Assembly: GCA_017307755.1 (NCBI GenBank)
Contig: JAFKGQ010000026.1
Coordinates: 1-64,000 of the forward strand
Source of the DNA: Chitinophagaceae bacterium
GTDB lineage: Bacteria > Bacteroidota > Bacteroidia > Chitinophagales > Chitinophagaceae
Reading direction: 5' to 3'
Length of the DNA: 64,000 nt
The notes under the pieces are model-generated. The model was not told the origin of the DNA. It saw only the letters and a program-made list of their open reading frames with translations, and did no database searches. The position numbers and the translations under genes were made by a program. Within the stretch, counting starts at the first letter, position 1. The number at the start of each line of letters is the position of its first letter. Below are positions 25,997 through 34,596 of this stretch, one piece after another.

Positions 25997-28900
25997 ATGA
26001 ACATTGTTATGCGACCCGGGTTACTGCGCAATCTGCAGATCGGGTTTGGACTATCCCTATTCATCCTGATCGTTTCTTCCGTTGCCAGCTACAGCAGTAT
26101 CCGATCGCTCCTGGAAAGCGCCCGCTTGGTGGATCATACGGACTCGGTGATCGTCCGGCTGGAGAGCGCGTTGTCTACCCTGAAGGATGCGGAGACAGGG
26201 CAACGGGGCTATCTGCTGACGGGGGATACGACCTTTTTGCGTCCGTACTACGGCAGCCGGCAAAAAGCGTTGACCATTGTGGACAGCATCCGTGCCATGA
26301 CGGAAGATAACCCGGTGCAGGCGCAAAATGCGGGGGAATTGTATGACATTGTATCCCACCGGCTGAGCATCCTGCAGGAGGTGATCGATCAGAAAAAAGA
26401 GAACAACCTGTTTAGCCTGGACGATCTTAAGAAGGGGCAGGGTTATATGGAGGAGGTCCGTATGGTAGTACACAGGATGCAGGAGGAGGAGCACCATCTG
26501 CTGGCCCAGCGGGTCGACAGGATGAAGCGTTTTTCCAATTATACCCCCATCCTTATTCTGACAGCGGCCCTATTGTCCATCCTTATTACCGTCTTTTTTT
26601 ATCGTCGTGTGTACAATGACTACCAGGAAAGGGCCGCTCTTTATACGGAGCTGGAGCAAAAGGATGCGGCGATAGCCCGGCGTATTGAGATCATCAGTGA
26701 GATTGCCGACAAGATATCCGAGGGCAACTACCAGGTACGGGTGTCCGATGAGCAGAAGGACAGTCTGGGCGAGCTTGCCTTTAGCCTGAACAAAATGGCG
26801 GCAAACCTGGAACGTTCTTTTAACCTTTTGTCCGACAACGAATGGCACCAGGCGGGTATAGCCCGTCTCAGCGAGATCATGGCGGGCGAGACGGATATGA
26901 AGAACCTGGCGTCCAATGTTATCCATGTTATTACGGAATACAGTCACAGCAGGATTGGGGCCTTTTACATTATGGATACTTCCTCCCGTGCGCTGCAACT
27001 GCAAGGCAGCTATGCGCTTGCTCCCGAAAGCCGGCGGCAGAAGGTGGCGGAAGGCGATGGAATAGTGGGACAGGTGGCCCTGGATGGGCGACGGATACTT
27101 GTAAAGGACATTCCGCCCGGGGAATGGGTGGTCAGTTTTGCCGCCGGCGGTATCAAACCCCGGACCATTGTAGCGTTCCCCATTTTTTATGAGAAAAAAA
27201 TAAAAGGCGTCGTGGAGCTGGGGTCGCTGGAATATTACACTGAGCGGGAGTTGAACTTTTTTACCAGCGTTAGCGATAACATCGGCACGGCCGTGAGCAG
27301 TATCGAGGCGCGTATACGACTACAGGAGTTGCTGAAAGAAACCCAGGCTCAGGCCGAGGAGCTGCAGGCGCAGCACAGCGAGCTGGAGAATATGAATATG
27401 GAGCTGGAGGTACAGGCGGAAAAGCTGCAGGTGTCCGAGGAGGAGCTAAAAGTCCAGCAGGAGGAATTACAACAGACCAACCAGGAGCTGGAAGAACGTA
27501 GCCGCAGCCTGGAGGAAAAGAACCAGCTGATCCTTTTACGCAACCTGGACATCCAGAAAAAGGCGGAAGAGCTGGCGCAGACCACTCAATACAAGTCGGA
27601 GTTCATGGCCAATATGTCCCATGAACTGCGGACGCCCCTGAATGCTATCCTGTTGTTGTCAAGGTTGCTGACAGAGAATAGTGAGAACAATCTGTCCGCC
27701 GACCAGATAGAGTATGCCCGTGTCATCCAAAGCTCCGGGCAGAGTCTGCTGGAGCTGATAGACGAGATCCTCGATCTGTCCCGTATCGAGTCCGGCAAGC
27801 TGCAGCTTGAACACGCGTTGGTTACGGTGGAAGAGATAGTGAACGATATGCGTATGCTGTTCGTCCCCATGGCAAAGGATAAGAACCTGGATATGCAATT
27901 TGTCGTCGAGGAAGGGACGCCTGTTCAACTGGAGACGGATAAGACACGTCTGGAGCAGATATTAAAAAACCTTCTCTCCAATGCATTCAAGTTTACGGCC
28001 AGAGGAGGCATTGCTCTTCGGGTCAGGCCTTCCGTCCGGCAGAACTTCCTCGAATTTTCCGTCCGTGATACGGGCATCGGCGTCCCTGAAGACAAGCATC
28101 AGCTGATCTTTGAAGCCTTTCAACAGGCGGACGGCTCCACCCGCCGTAATTATGGGGGTACAGGGCTGGGGCTTTCCATCAGCAGGGAACTGGCCAAACT
28201 ATTGGGTGGGGAGATCAGCTTGAAGAGCAAGCCGGGTGAAGGCGCCGAGTTCAACGTCACGATCCCGCAGTTCAAGATGGAGGAGGTGCAGGAAATGCCG
28301 GCCTCTACGTATTCCAAAGAGACTACCCTGACGCTGGGCGGGGAGACGCCTGTCCTTACCCTCACCGACATCCCTCCGGACATCCCTGATGACAGGGATC
28401 ATCTCACGCCTACGGACAAGCCATTGCTCATCGTGGAAGACGACGCCTATTTTGCGAAGGCATTGCTGGAATTCGGACGGAAGAAGGGATATAAGGGGAT
28501 CATTTCCGTGAGAGGAGATACGGTAGTCAACCTGGCGAAGACCTATCATCCCCTGGGCATTTTGCTGGATATACAGCTACCTGTAAGAAATGGCTGGGAG
28601 GTGATGGAGGACCTGAAGAAAGACCCGAAGACCCGGCATATACCCGTACATATCATTTCCTCCTTTGAGGTGAAGAATGAAAGTCTTACAAAGGGGGCCA
28701 TTGATTTTATCTCCAAGCCGGTGGCGTTTAAAAATATGGATGCTGTATTTGAAAGGATAGAGTTCGTGCTGAACCGAAGCTCGAAGAAAGTGTTGATCAT
28801 CGAAGATAATACGAGGCATGCCGAAGCCCTTTCCTATTTTTTGGGCACCCATGATGTCCGGAGCGAAATTGCCGGCACCATTGCGGACTGTATTGTCTGG

Positions 28901-29593
28901 CTTGATAAAGAAGAAGTGCATTGTGTGATCCTGAGCAGGGAGGCCGCCGATGAGGCTGACAGAGAAAGTCTGGATACCATCCGTCAGCACCCTGAATTGG
29001 AGAACATTCCTATCATTGTGCTGACCGGGAAGACCATCTCCAAAGGGGAGGAGGTCCGTCTGCGGCAATATGCCGACTCCATCGTGGTAAAGACGGCTCA
29101 TTCCTATCAGCGTATCCTGGATGAAGTATCCCTTTTTCTTCACCTGGTGGATGGGGGGCAGGAGAAAGAGCCTTCTCATGGGCTGGGTAAATTAGGGGCT
29201 TTGAATGAAGTGCTGCAACATAAGACCGTGCTGATGGCGGACGACGACGTCCGTAATATCTTCTCTCTTACCAAGGCGTTGGAAGCCCATAAGATGAAAG
29301 TGCTTGCGGCCATGGATGGCAAGGAAGCGCTGGTCATGCTGGATGCGGGGGCGAATAATGTGGACATCATCCTGATGGATATGATGATGCCGGAGATGGA
29401 CGGCTTTGAGTCCATTGCCCGTATCCGGAAGCACCCCCGTCTGAGGCATATCCCTATTATCGCTGTCACGGCAAAGGCCATGGCGGGCGACCGGGAAAAA
29501 TGTATCCAGGCCGGGGCGTCGGACTATATCTCCAAGCCTGTGGATATCGATCAGTTGATGTCGTTGTTAAGGATTTGGCTATATGAAAAATAA
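25997..29593 (+). CDS. Large hybrid sensor kinase: CHASE3-HAMP-GAF-HisKA-HATPase-REC-REC-REC
   Basis: 1198 aa. TM1 is at ~14-34, then a CHASE3-like periplasmic domain (LKDAETGQRGYLLTGD), TM2 at ~182-204, HAMP, GAF (~285-430) and a long Glu/Gln-rich coiled coil (~440-530). HisKA has H542 (MSHELRTPLN); HATPase_c shows NLLSNAFKFT and GTGLGLSI. Three receivers follow. REC1 has D858 and REC3 has D1128, but REC2 has S980 where the phospho-acceptor Asp should be. cheR and cheB lie directly downstream, a common Bacteroidota arrangement outside flagellar chemotaxis. Confidence 0.9.
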   Translation: MNIVMRPGLLRNLQIGFGLSLFILIVSSVASYSSIRSLLESARLVDHTDSVIVRLESALSTLKDAETGQRGYLLTGDTTFLRPYYGSRQKALTIVDSIRAMTEDNPVQAQNAGELYDIVSHRLSILQEVIDQKKENNLFSLDDLKKGQGYMEEVRMVVHRMQEEEHHLLAQRVDRMKRFSNYTPILILTAALLSILITVFFYRRVYNDYQERAALYTELEQKDAAIARRIEIISEIADKISEGNYQVRVSDEQKDSLGELAFSLNKMAANLERSFNLLSDNEWHQAGIARLSEIMAGETDMKNLASNVIHVITEYSHSRIGAFYIMDTSSRALQLQGSYALAPESRRQKVAEGDGIVGQVALDGRRILVKDIPPGEWVVSFAAGGIKPRTIVAFPIFYEKKIKGVVELGSLEYYTERELNFFTSVSDNIGTAVSSIEARIRLQELLKETQAQAEELQAQHSELENMNMELEVQAEKLQVSEEELKVQQEELQQTNQELEERSRSLEEKNQLILLRNLDIQKKAEELAQTTQYKSEFMANMSHELRTPLNAILLLSRLLTENSENNLSADQIEYARVIQSSGQSLLELIDEILDLSRIESGKLQLEHALVTVEEIVNDMRMLFVPMAKDKNLDMQFVVEEGTPVQLETDKTRLEQILKNLLSNAFKFTARGGIALRVRPSVRQNFLEFSVRDTGIGVPEDKHQLIFEAFQQADGSTRRNYGGTGLGLSISRELAKLLGGEISLKSKPGEGAEFNVTIPQFKMEEVQEMPASTYSKETTLTLGGETPVLTLTDIPPDIPDDRDHLTPTDKPLLIVEDDAYFAKALLEFGRKKGYKGIISVRGDTVVNLAKTYHPLGILLDIQLPVRNGWEVMEDLKKDPKTRHIPVHIISSFEVKNESLTKGAIDFISKPVAFKNMDAVFERIEFVLNRSSKKVLIIEDNTRHAEALSYFLGTHDVRSEIAGTIADCIVWLDKEEVHCVILSREAADEADRESLDTIRQHPELENIPIIVLTGKTISKGEEVRLRQYADSIVVKTAHSYQRILDEVSLFLHLVDGGQEKEPSHGLGKLGALNEVLQHKTVLMADDDVRNIFSLTKALEAHKMKVLAAMDGKEALVMLDAGANNVDIILMDMMMPEMDGFESIARIRKHPRLRHIPIIAVTAKAMAGDREKCIQAGASDYISKPVDIDQLMSLLRIWLYEK

Positions 29594-29629
29594 AACCGAG
29601 ACTGCAACGCTAAACGAAACTAAAGGCCC

Positions 29630-30457
29630 TTGATCACAGCTATCCGAATTGAGGAACTGGACATTTTGTTGAACGACCTTTTTACCAGGTACGGGTACGA
29701 TTTTACCGAATACTCCAAGGCAAGTCTTCAGCGGAGGGTGCAGCGTCTGTTTACCCTGGACAAATTCCCGAGCTTTGCGGAATTCCGTCACCGGCTGCAG
29801 CATGATCCCCAGTATTTCCGGCGTTTTGTAGAAGAGATCACGGTGAATGTGACGGAGATGCTTCGGGACCCATCTTTTTACCGTACGCTACGGAGCACCA
29901 TCCTGCCTGTGCTGGCTACCTATCCTTTTATCAGGATATGGCATGCGGGATGTGCTACGGGGGAGGAGGTCTATTCCATGGCCATTTTATTAAAAGAGAC
30001 GGGGCTTTTACATAAGTCCCTGCTTTATGGGACGGATATTAATCCGCAGGTGATCGAGCGGGCGCGGAAGGGGATATTTCCCGTCAGCCAGATGCAGAAG
30101 TTCTCGGAGAATTATATCCAGTCCGGAGGGATCCATGATTTTTCTTCTTATTATACGGCTAATTATCATCTGGCGAAATTTGACAACTCTTTGACGGGGA
30201 AAATGATCTTTTCAACACATAACCTGGTGTCGGATTTCTCCTTTAACGAATTCCAGTTGATACTTTGCAGGAATGTGCTGATCTATTTTGAGCGGGGGTT
30301 GCAATCAAAGGTGTTCAAATTATTTGACTATAGCCTGGAGAATTTTGGCTATCTCGCCCTAGGGGCCAAGGAGTCCCTCCGGTTCTCCCCGATAGCTGAT
30401 CGCTACAGGCAGATAGGGAAAGAAAAAATATGGAGGAAGGTCCATGAGGCGGGCTAA
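29630..30457 (+). CDS. cheR: CheR-type methyltransferase
   Basis: 275 aa. An in-frame stop at 29621 and the lack of an early ATG leave TTG at 29630 as the start. The N-terminal helical domain (ITAIRIEELDILLNDLF, SLQRRVQRL) is followed by the SAM domain with RIWHAGCATGEEVYSMAI, YGTDINPQVIERAR and FNEFQLILCRNVLIYF. It methylates glutamates of chemoreceptor-like proteins, here possibly the coiled coil of the neighbouring kinase (inference). It overlaps cheB by 14 bp. Confidence 0.92.
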   Translation: MITAIRIEELDILLNDLFTRYGYDFTEYSKASLQRRVQRLFTLDKFPSFAEFRHRLQHDPQYFRRFVEEITVNVTEMLRDPSFYRTLRSTILPVLATYPFIRIWHAGCATGEEVYSMAILLKETGLLHKSLLYGTDINPQVIERARKGIFPVSQMQKFSENYIQSGGIHDFSSYYTANYHLAKFDNSLTGKMIFSTHNLVSDFSFNEFQLILCRNVLIYFERGLQSKVFKLFDYSLENFGYLALGAKESLRFSPIADRYRQIGKEKIWRKVHEAG

Positions 30458-31022
30458 ATTGATGGTCATTGGGGGCTCGGCGGGCAGTCTGCAGGTGATC
30501 ATGGAGATCATGTCGGTCATCCGTCCGGATTTCCCCCTGCCTGTACTGATCGTGCTGCACCGCAACAGCATTTTTGAATCCAACCTGGAGGAACTGTTTG
30601 CATCGAGGAGTCAGGCCATCATCAAGGAGGTAGAGGAGAAAGAAGTTATCCTGCCGGGAGTCATCTATATCGCCCCCGCCGACTATCATGTGCTGATAGA
30701 GGAGGATCAGACCTTTTCGTTGGATTATTCCGAAAGGGTGAACTTTAGCAGGCCGAGCATCGATGTCACTTTCCGTTGCGCAGCCGATGTTTATGGGACG
30801 GATCTTGTGTGTCTGCTGTTGTCCGGCGGCAATGCGGATGGTGTCGAGGGGTTGGGATATGTAAAAGAGCGGGGTGGGCTTACAGTTGTCCAGGACCCTG
30901 TCACGGCGGAGGTGCCGTATATGCCACAGCATGCCCTCAGCCAGGTGGCTGTAGATTTTGTGGTGGCTGCCGGGAATATACCTGCCTTTATAAAGGGATT
31001 AGCCTTTTTGCCTCCTGTATGA
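30444..31022 (+). CDS. cheB: CheB-type methylesterase domain protein
   Basis: 192 aa, catalytic domain only; the usual N-terminal receiver is absent, so activity is not directly controlled by phosphorylation. The catalytic triad S12 (GGSAGS), H39 (VLHRN) and D132 (GGNADG) is complete, and PYMPQHAL is present. It would remove the methyl groups added by CheR. The ATG lies inside the end of cheR, indicating coupled translation. Confidence 0.92.
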   Translation: MRRAKLMVIGGSAGSLQVIMEIMSVIRPDFPLPVLIVLHRNSIFESNLEELFASRSQAIIKEVEEKEVILPGVIYIAPADYHVLIEEDQTFSLDYSERVNFSRPSIDVTFRCAADVYGTDLVCLLLSGGNADGVEGLGYVKERGGLTVVQDPVTAEVPYMPQHALSQVAVDFVVAAGNIPAFIKGLAFLPPV

Positions 31023-31033
31023 TGGCATCGGGT

Positions 31034-32266
31034 TTAAAAATAGCTCAACCACCACTGTCTCGCCTGGTTAGCGCGTTTGTACTGGTCGAACCGGCGACTG
31101 ATGGGGTAAAGGACAACGATCACTATTATCCACACTATATATACTACGGTCAGCGAAAACCCATATCCCTTTAGTTGAGGATTTGCGGTTACCCATGTAG
31201 TGAGGTCTACCATATCGGCGGCGGAGTGGCCCGATAACATGGCGGCGATGATGGCCAGCCCGTGTATCAGCGGGATATGCACCAGGTAATAGAACATGGG
31301 GACCCGGCCAAAGACGGTGAGCTTTGACGTCAGGGCGTTCAGCGGTCTTTCCGAATAAGCCAGGAAGAGCAGGGCCGGTCCCAAGGTCATCAGGGCATAT
31401 AATAAAGAGGGCGGATATTTGGTGGTATTGATAAAGGAGAGGATAGTATATACAGTATTCTTTTGGGGACTCCATTGTGAAGGATCTCCGTACACATTTG
31501 TCCAGCGCAGGATGATAAATAGCAGGATGGCGCCGATGCCCAGGGAGCGTAGCGCTTTTTTCCTGACGGCCCCGTTGATGTCCGGGCTATAGAGACTGCC
31601 CAGGCAATAGCCAAGACTGATGATACCTATCCAGGGAATGATGGGGTAGCCGACGATGGGATTAAGCCCGCCAAACTGGAAAGAGAACTTTTGTTCGTGG
31701 AGCAGCGCCCACAGGAAGGCGGGTACGCCGTCGCCGGCTACATGTACCGTGTCCAGCAGATTGTGGCCTGCTACCAGTACTATTCCTACCAGGAGGATGA
31801 CGGGTCGTGGCAGGTGGATGAGCAGGGACAGCGCCATCATGCTGATGCCGAAGGCCCAGATCACCTGCAGGATAAAGGAAGGGTAGTGTGGGTTAAAGGT
31901 CCATTCCAGGGTGACAATAAACATTTCGGCCACCACCAGCCATAGACCGCGTGTAAAGAGGAAGAAGGAGAGGGCTTTTTTACCCTTCTTCAGGCCATAC
32001 AGACAGGCGGAAACGCCGGCCAGCATCATAAAGATGGGGGCGCAGAAGTGGGTGATCCACCGGGTGAGGAAAATAGAGACGCTGGTATGTTGCAGGTCGA
32101 GGGGGTCGTTGATATAAGAATAAGCGTGGAAATAGTCACGAACATGGTCCAGCGCCATGATGACCATGACGGTGCCCCTCAGCAGATCGATAGACTCTAT
32201 CCGCCGGCTTTTGACGGCGGCAGGGGTGGCGGAGAGGACGGGAGACGGGATAGCGGTGTTGGACAT
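31034..32266 (-). CDS. DUF1624/HGSNAT-like multi-pass membrane protein
   Basis: 410 aa with about ten to eleven helices. The N-terminal block RIESIDLLRGTVMVIMALDHVRDYFH is the hallmark of the heparan-alpha-glucosaminide N-acetyltransferase-like family, whose members transfer acyl groups across the membrane to sugars. The next helix carries HFCAPIFMMLAGVSA. Substrate is unknown. It is convergent with cheB (11-bp spacer). A more distant relative lies at 43519. Confidence 0.85.
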   Translation of the reverse strand: MSNTAIPSPVLSATPAAVKSRRIESIDLLRGTVMVIMALDHVRDYFHAYSYINDPLDLQHTSVSIFLTRWITHFCAPIFMMLAGVSACLYGLKKGKKALSFFLFTRGLWLVVAEMFIVTLEWTFNPHYPSFILQVIWAFGISMMALSLLIHLPRPVILLVGIVLVAGHNLLDTVHVAGDGVPAFLWALLHEQKFSFQFGGLNPIVGYPIIPWIGIISLGYCLGSLYSPDINGAVRKKALRSLGIGAILLFIILRWTNVYGDPSQWSPQKNTVYTILSFINTTKYPPSLLYALMTLGPALLFLAYSERPLNALTSKLTVFGRVPMFYYLVHIPLIHGLAIIAAMLSGHSAADMVDLTTWVTANPQLKGYGFSLTVVYIVWIIVIVVLYPISRRFDQYKRANQARQWWLSYF

Positions 32267-32284
32267 TGTAGCTTGGTTATTTCA

Positions 32285-32292
32285 CAAACCTA
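32285..32292 (-). promoter_or_regulatory. -7 promoter element of the DUF1624 gene
   Basis: On the minus strand TAGGTTTG matches TAnnTTTG, 18 bp upstream of the ATG at 32266. The -33 region is AT-rich without a clear TTTG. Confidence 0.45.
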
Positions 32293-32383
32293 CGTAAAAA
32301 ATGAATTAAATGCGGAAAAATAAATTTTTATCGAACAAAATTCGGTATTAATGGTGATTTTCAGTTTCCCATCGGCGCCAGTG

Positions 32384-32761
32384 TTATTGTTCCTGCACTG
32401 GCTGGTTGAGTGCCATTTGTACGATGGCTTCCAGTTCGGTGATATCGAATGGTTTCTGGAGGAAGTAATCTGCCTGTGCTTCTTTTGCGAGTTGGGTGAC
32501 GTTGCTGTTGGCGCTAAAGAAGATGACGGGTATGGATTGGAGGTCGGGTGTGTTCTTTAGCTCTTTGGTGGCTTGTATGCCGCCGGGGCCTGGTATCCAG
32601 TTGTCCATGAGGATTACGTCGGGTTGCTGGCTCCTGACGTGCTCCACTATCTGGTTTGAATTATTGAGGGTAGAGACGTCAAAGCCTTTTTTTTTAAGGA
32701 CGATGGCGCAAATCTGCAGGATGTCTATGTCGTCGTCCAGTATCAGGACCTTTTTATTCAT
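32384..32761 (-). CDS. Single-domain response regulator
   Basis: 125 aa consisting only of a receiver domain. The acidic pocket is LDDDID at 8-13, the phospho-acceptor is D53 (VILMDNWIPGPGG), and the conserved lysine lies in YFLQKPFD. Without an output domain it probably acts by protein contact or in a phosphorelay, perhaps with the kinases 2-7 kb upstream, though no pairing can be read from sequence. Three hairpins precede it. Confidence 0.88.
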   Translation of the reverse strand: MNKKVLILDDDIDILQICAIVLKKKGFDVSTLNNSNQIVEHVRSQQPDVILMDNWIPGPGGIQATKELKNTPDLQSIPVIFFSANSNVTQLAKEAQADYFLQKPFDITELEAIVQMALNQPVQEQ

Positions 32762-32781
32762 AAATGGTACAATAAAATTTG

Positions 32782-32867
32782 TCCGGAAAATGGGCTTCTG
32801 CTAAATATAGCCCATTTTCCGGAAAGCTCTAATATTTGTCCTTTGGACAACGAACCCTTGGTTCGTT
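32782..32867 (-). other. Three tandem hairpins upstream of the response regulator
   Basis: TCCGGAAAATGGGCT (32782-32796) pairs perfectly with 32809-32823 across a 12-nt loop. TTGTCC/GGACAA (32836-32850) has a TTT loop. AACGAACC/GGTTCGTT (32849-32867) has a CTT loop. The first lies 21 bp before the ATG at 32761. They may end the transcript of the upstream membrane protein gene or shape the regulator's leader. Confidence 0.65.
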
Positions 32868-32946
32868 CTGTAAACAGCTTCCGGCAAACAGAGGCTGTTT
32901 ATTCTATACTAAAATTTCGTGCCAGCGGTGATGTCGGGTGGCTATG

Positions 32947-33345
32947 TCAGAGGGGCTTTTGCCGGAAGAACAGGGGTTTCAGGGTAAACCAGGCCAGGGC
33001 GGGGAAGAAATGCATGGGGATCACCATGCCGGGAAAGAGCTCGGGGGTTTCCAGCTCCCGGGGTAATCTGTAAGCGATGGGGGTCAGCAGGCTGGCAAAG
33101 CTGAGGAGGGAGAACAGGAGGTTGAACACGATCTCGCCTTTATCCCTCAGCCATTTGTACAGGGCCCAGAAGCCGATGGCTGCCAGTACGCCGCCGGCCA
33201 CGCTGCCTGCGACGATGCGTATGGAGGAGGCTACTTTACCAAAGTCGGCTTCATTGATCGAATAGTACAGGTGTGCGTAGATTAACCCTGCCACGCCGGC
33301 CAGCAGGCCGGATACGATGCCTAAGATGAGTGCTTTTTTGAACAT
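32947..33345 (-). CDS. Small hypothetical membrane protein
   Basis: 132 aa with four hydrophobic helices; the first (ILGIVSGLLAGVAGLIYAHL) is Gly-rich. A short loop with LPRELETPELFPGMVIP precedes the last helix. No family is recognised. It starts 7 bp after the second YceI gene on the same strand and is probably co-transcribed with it. Confidence 0.7.
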   Translation of the reverse strand: MFKKALILGIVSGLLAGVAGLIYAHLYYSINEADFGKVASSIRIVAGSVAGGVLAAIGFWALYKWLRDKGEIVFNLLFSLLSFASLLTPIAYRLPRELETPELFPGMVIPMHFFPALAWFTLKPLFFRQKPL

Positions 33346-33352
33346 AGTGGGG

Positions 33353-33883
33353 TTATTTGGTTACAGGGACCTTGATATCTATTTTGATTTGTTCGCCAAC
33401 GTCTCCACCCGGCTTGCCGAGCTTGAAGTCATTGCGGTTGACGGTAAAGCTGCCGGTGAATACGCCGCCGGCGGCCGTTTTCTGGAAGGTAAAGGGGATG
33501 GTCGTGGGTTTTGTGACGCCGTGTATCTGCAGATCGCCGGTGACCTGGTACCCGCTGCCGGCTTTGGCAAAGGTCCGGGATGTATAGCGGATCTGGGGGT
33601 ATTTAGCGACATCGAACCATTCGTCACTTTTGGCATGTTTGTTTTGGAGGCCATTGCCTGTGTTGATAGAGGCCACGTCGATGTTGACATCAAATTTTGA
33701 GGCGGCAGGGTTCTGTTCATCAAATACGATAGCGCCTTTAAAGGTCTTGAAAACGCCGCCGGCATCGCTGCTGGAAAATTCTATATTATATCCGTCCGCG
33801 ATCTTGTAGGTTGTAGCGACAAAAGTAAAGGCGCTGCCAAGCAGGATCAGGATGGCTACGGCGGGATAAATCAACTTGTTCAT
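33353..33883 (-). CDS. YceI-family lipid-binding protein (copy 2)
   Basis: 176 aa. A hydrophobic N terminus (about 1-20) acts as signal peptide or anchor. The YceI lipocalin-like pattern is visible: FEKTFKGAI-type strand, VNIDVASINTGNGLQNKHAKSDEWFDVAKYPQI, TGDLQIHGVTKPTTIP and NRNDFKLG. Family members bind polyisoprenoids or amphiphiles in the periplasm. The second of two tandem YceI genes; sequence divergence from the first is large. Confidence 0.87.
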   Translation of the reverse strand: MNKLIYPAVAILILLGSAFTFVATTYKIADGYNIEFSSSDAGGVFKTFKGAIVFDEQNPAASKFDVNIDVASINTGNGLQNKHAKSDEWFDVAKYPQIRYTSRTFAKAGSGYQVTGDLQIHGVTKPTTIPFTFQKTAAGGVFTGSFTVNRNDFKLGKPGGDVGEQIKIDIKVPVTK

Positions 33884-33897
33884 AAATTTTAATTAAA

Positions 33898-33922
33898 CCC
33901 TATCCGCCCTTGGCGGATAGGG
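33898..33922 (-). terminator. Hairpin between the two YceI genes
   Basis: CCCTATCCGCC (33898-33908) and GGCGGATAGGG (33912-33922) form a perfect 11-bp stem with a CTT triloop (AAG on the transcribed strand). On the minus strand it is followed by TTTAATTAAAATTT, only a weak U tract, so it may attenuate or stabilise RNA rather than terminate fully. It ends 14 bp before the second YceI ATG. Confidence 0.6.
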
Positions 33923-33936
33923 TGGGGTGAAGATAA

Positions 33937-34509
33937 TTAGTCTTTTACAAATTCAGCGTTTGCATTGAGGGCTACGTCGTCACCGAGCATGGCGCTGGGG
34001 AAGCCGGCGGCGATGCCAAAGTCCGTGCGTTTGATCGTACCGGTGACTTTCCAGCCGGCGATGGTCTTTTTGCTTTGCGGGTTGACGGTGGTACCGTTGA
34101 GGGTTGCCGTCAGTACAACGGGTTTTGTAACGCCATGAAGTGTGAGATCACCGGTAACTTCATAGGTCTTGGCGCCTGTCTTTTTAAAAGAGGTGCTTTT
34201 GAAGGTCAGCGTGGGGTATTTGGCTGCATCAAAGAAATCAGGGCTCTTTAGATGGTTGTTGCGTTGTTCGACGCCGGTGCTGATGCTGGCCACTTCCGCC
34301 GTGAGCTCCACTACTGCGTCGGAAAGATCGTCCTTGGTGGAAGTGATCTTGGCGGTGACGCTGCCAAAGCTACCGTCGATCTCGGAAATGCTCAGGTGGG
34401 TGACACCAAAATTCAATTGAGAATGTGCTTTATCCCAGTTCCAGGTCTGAGAATAGCCGGCTGTTGAAATAAGCGTAATAAATGCTGCTGTTACGAGTGT
34501 CGATTTCAT
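33937..34509 (-). CDS. YceI-family lipid-binding protein (copy 1)
   Basis: 190 aa with a clear signal peptide (to about residue 20, TAGYSQ). YceI features: WNWDKAHSQLNFGVTHLSISEIDG, EVASISTGVEQRNNHLKSPDFFDAAKYPTLTF, TGDLTLHGVTKPV and KRTDFGIA. Probably a periplasmic carrier of hydrophobic ligands. It heads a three-gene run with the second YceI and a small membrane protein. Confidence 0.9.
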   Translation of the reverse strand: MKSTLVTAAFITLISTAGYSQTWNWDKAHSQLNFGVTHLSISEIDGSFGSVTAKITSTKDDLSDAVVELTAEVASISTGVEQRNNHLKSPDFFDAAKYPTLTFKSTSFKKTGAKTYEVTGDLTLHGVTKPVVLTATLNGTTVNPQSKKTIAGWKVTGTIKRTDFGIAAGFPSAMLGDDVALNANAEFVKD

Positions 34510-34596
34510 TTGTTTTGTTTTTGATATATATAGGTTAATTATAAAATGAATGCCAAAATACGAATGATGACTGAGATTTCAGTGTTTAAACTTTGA

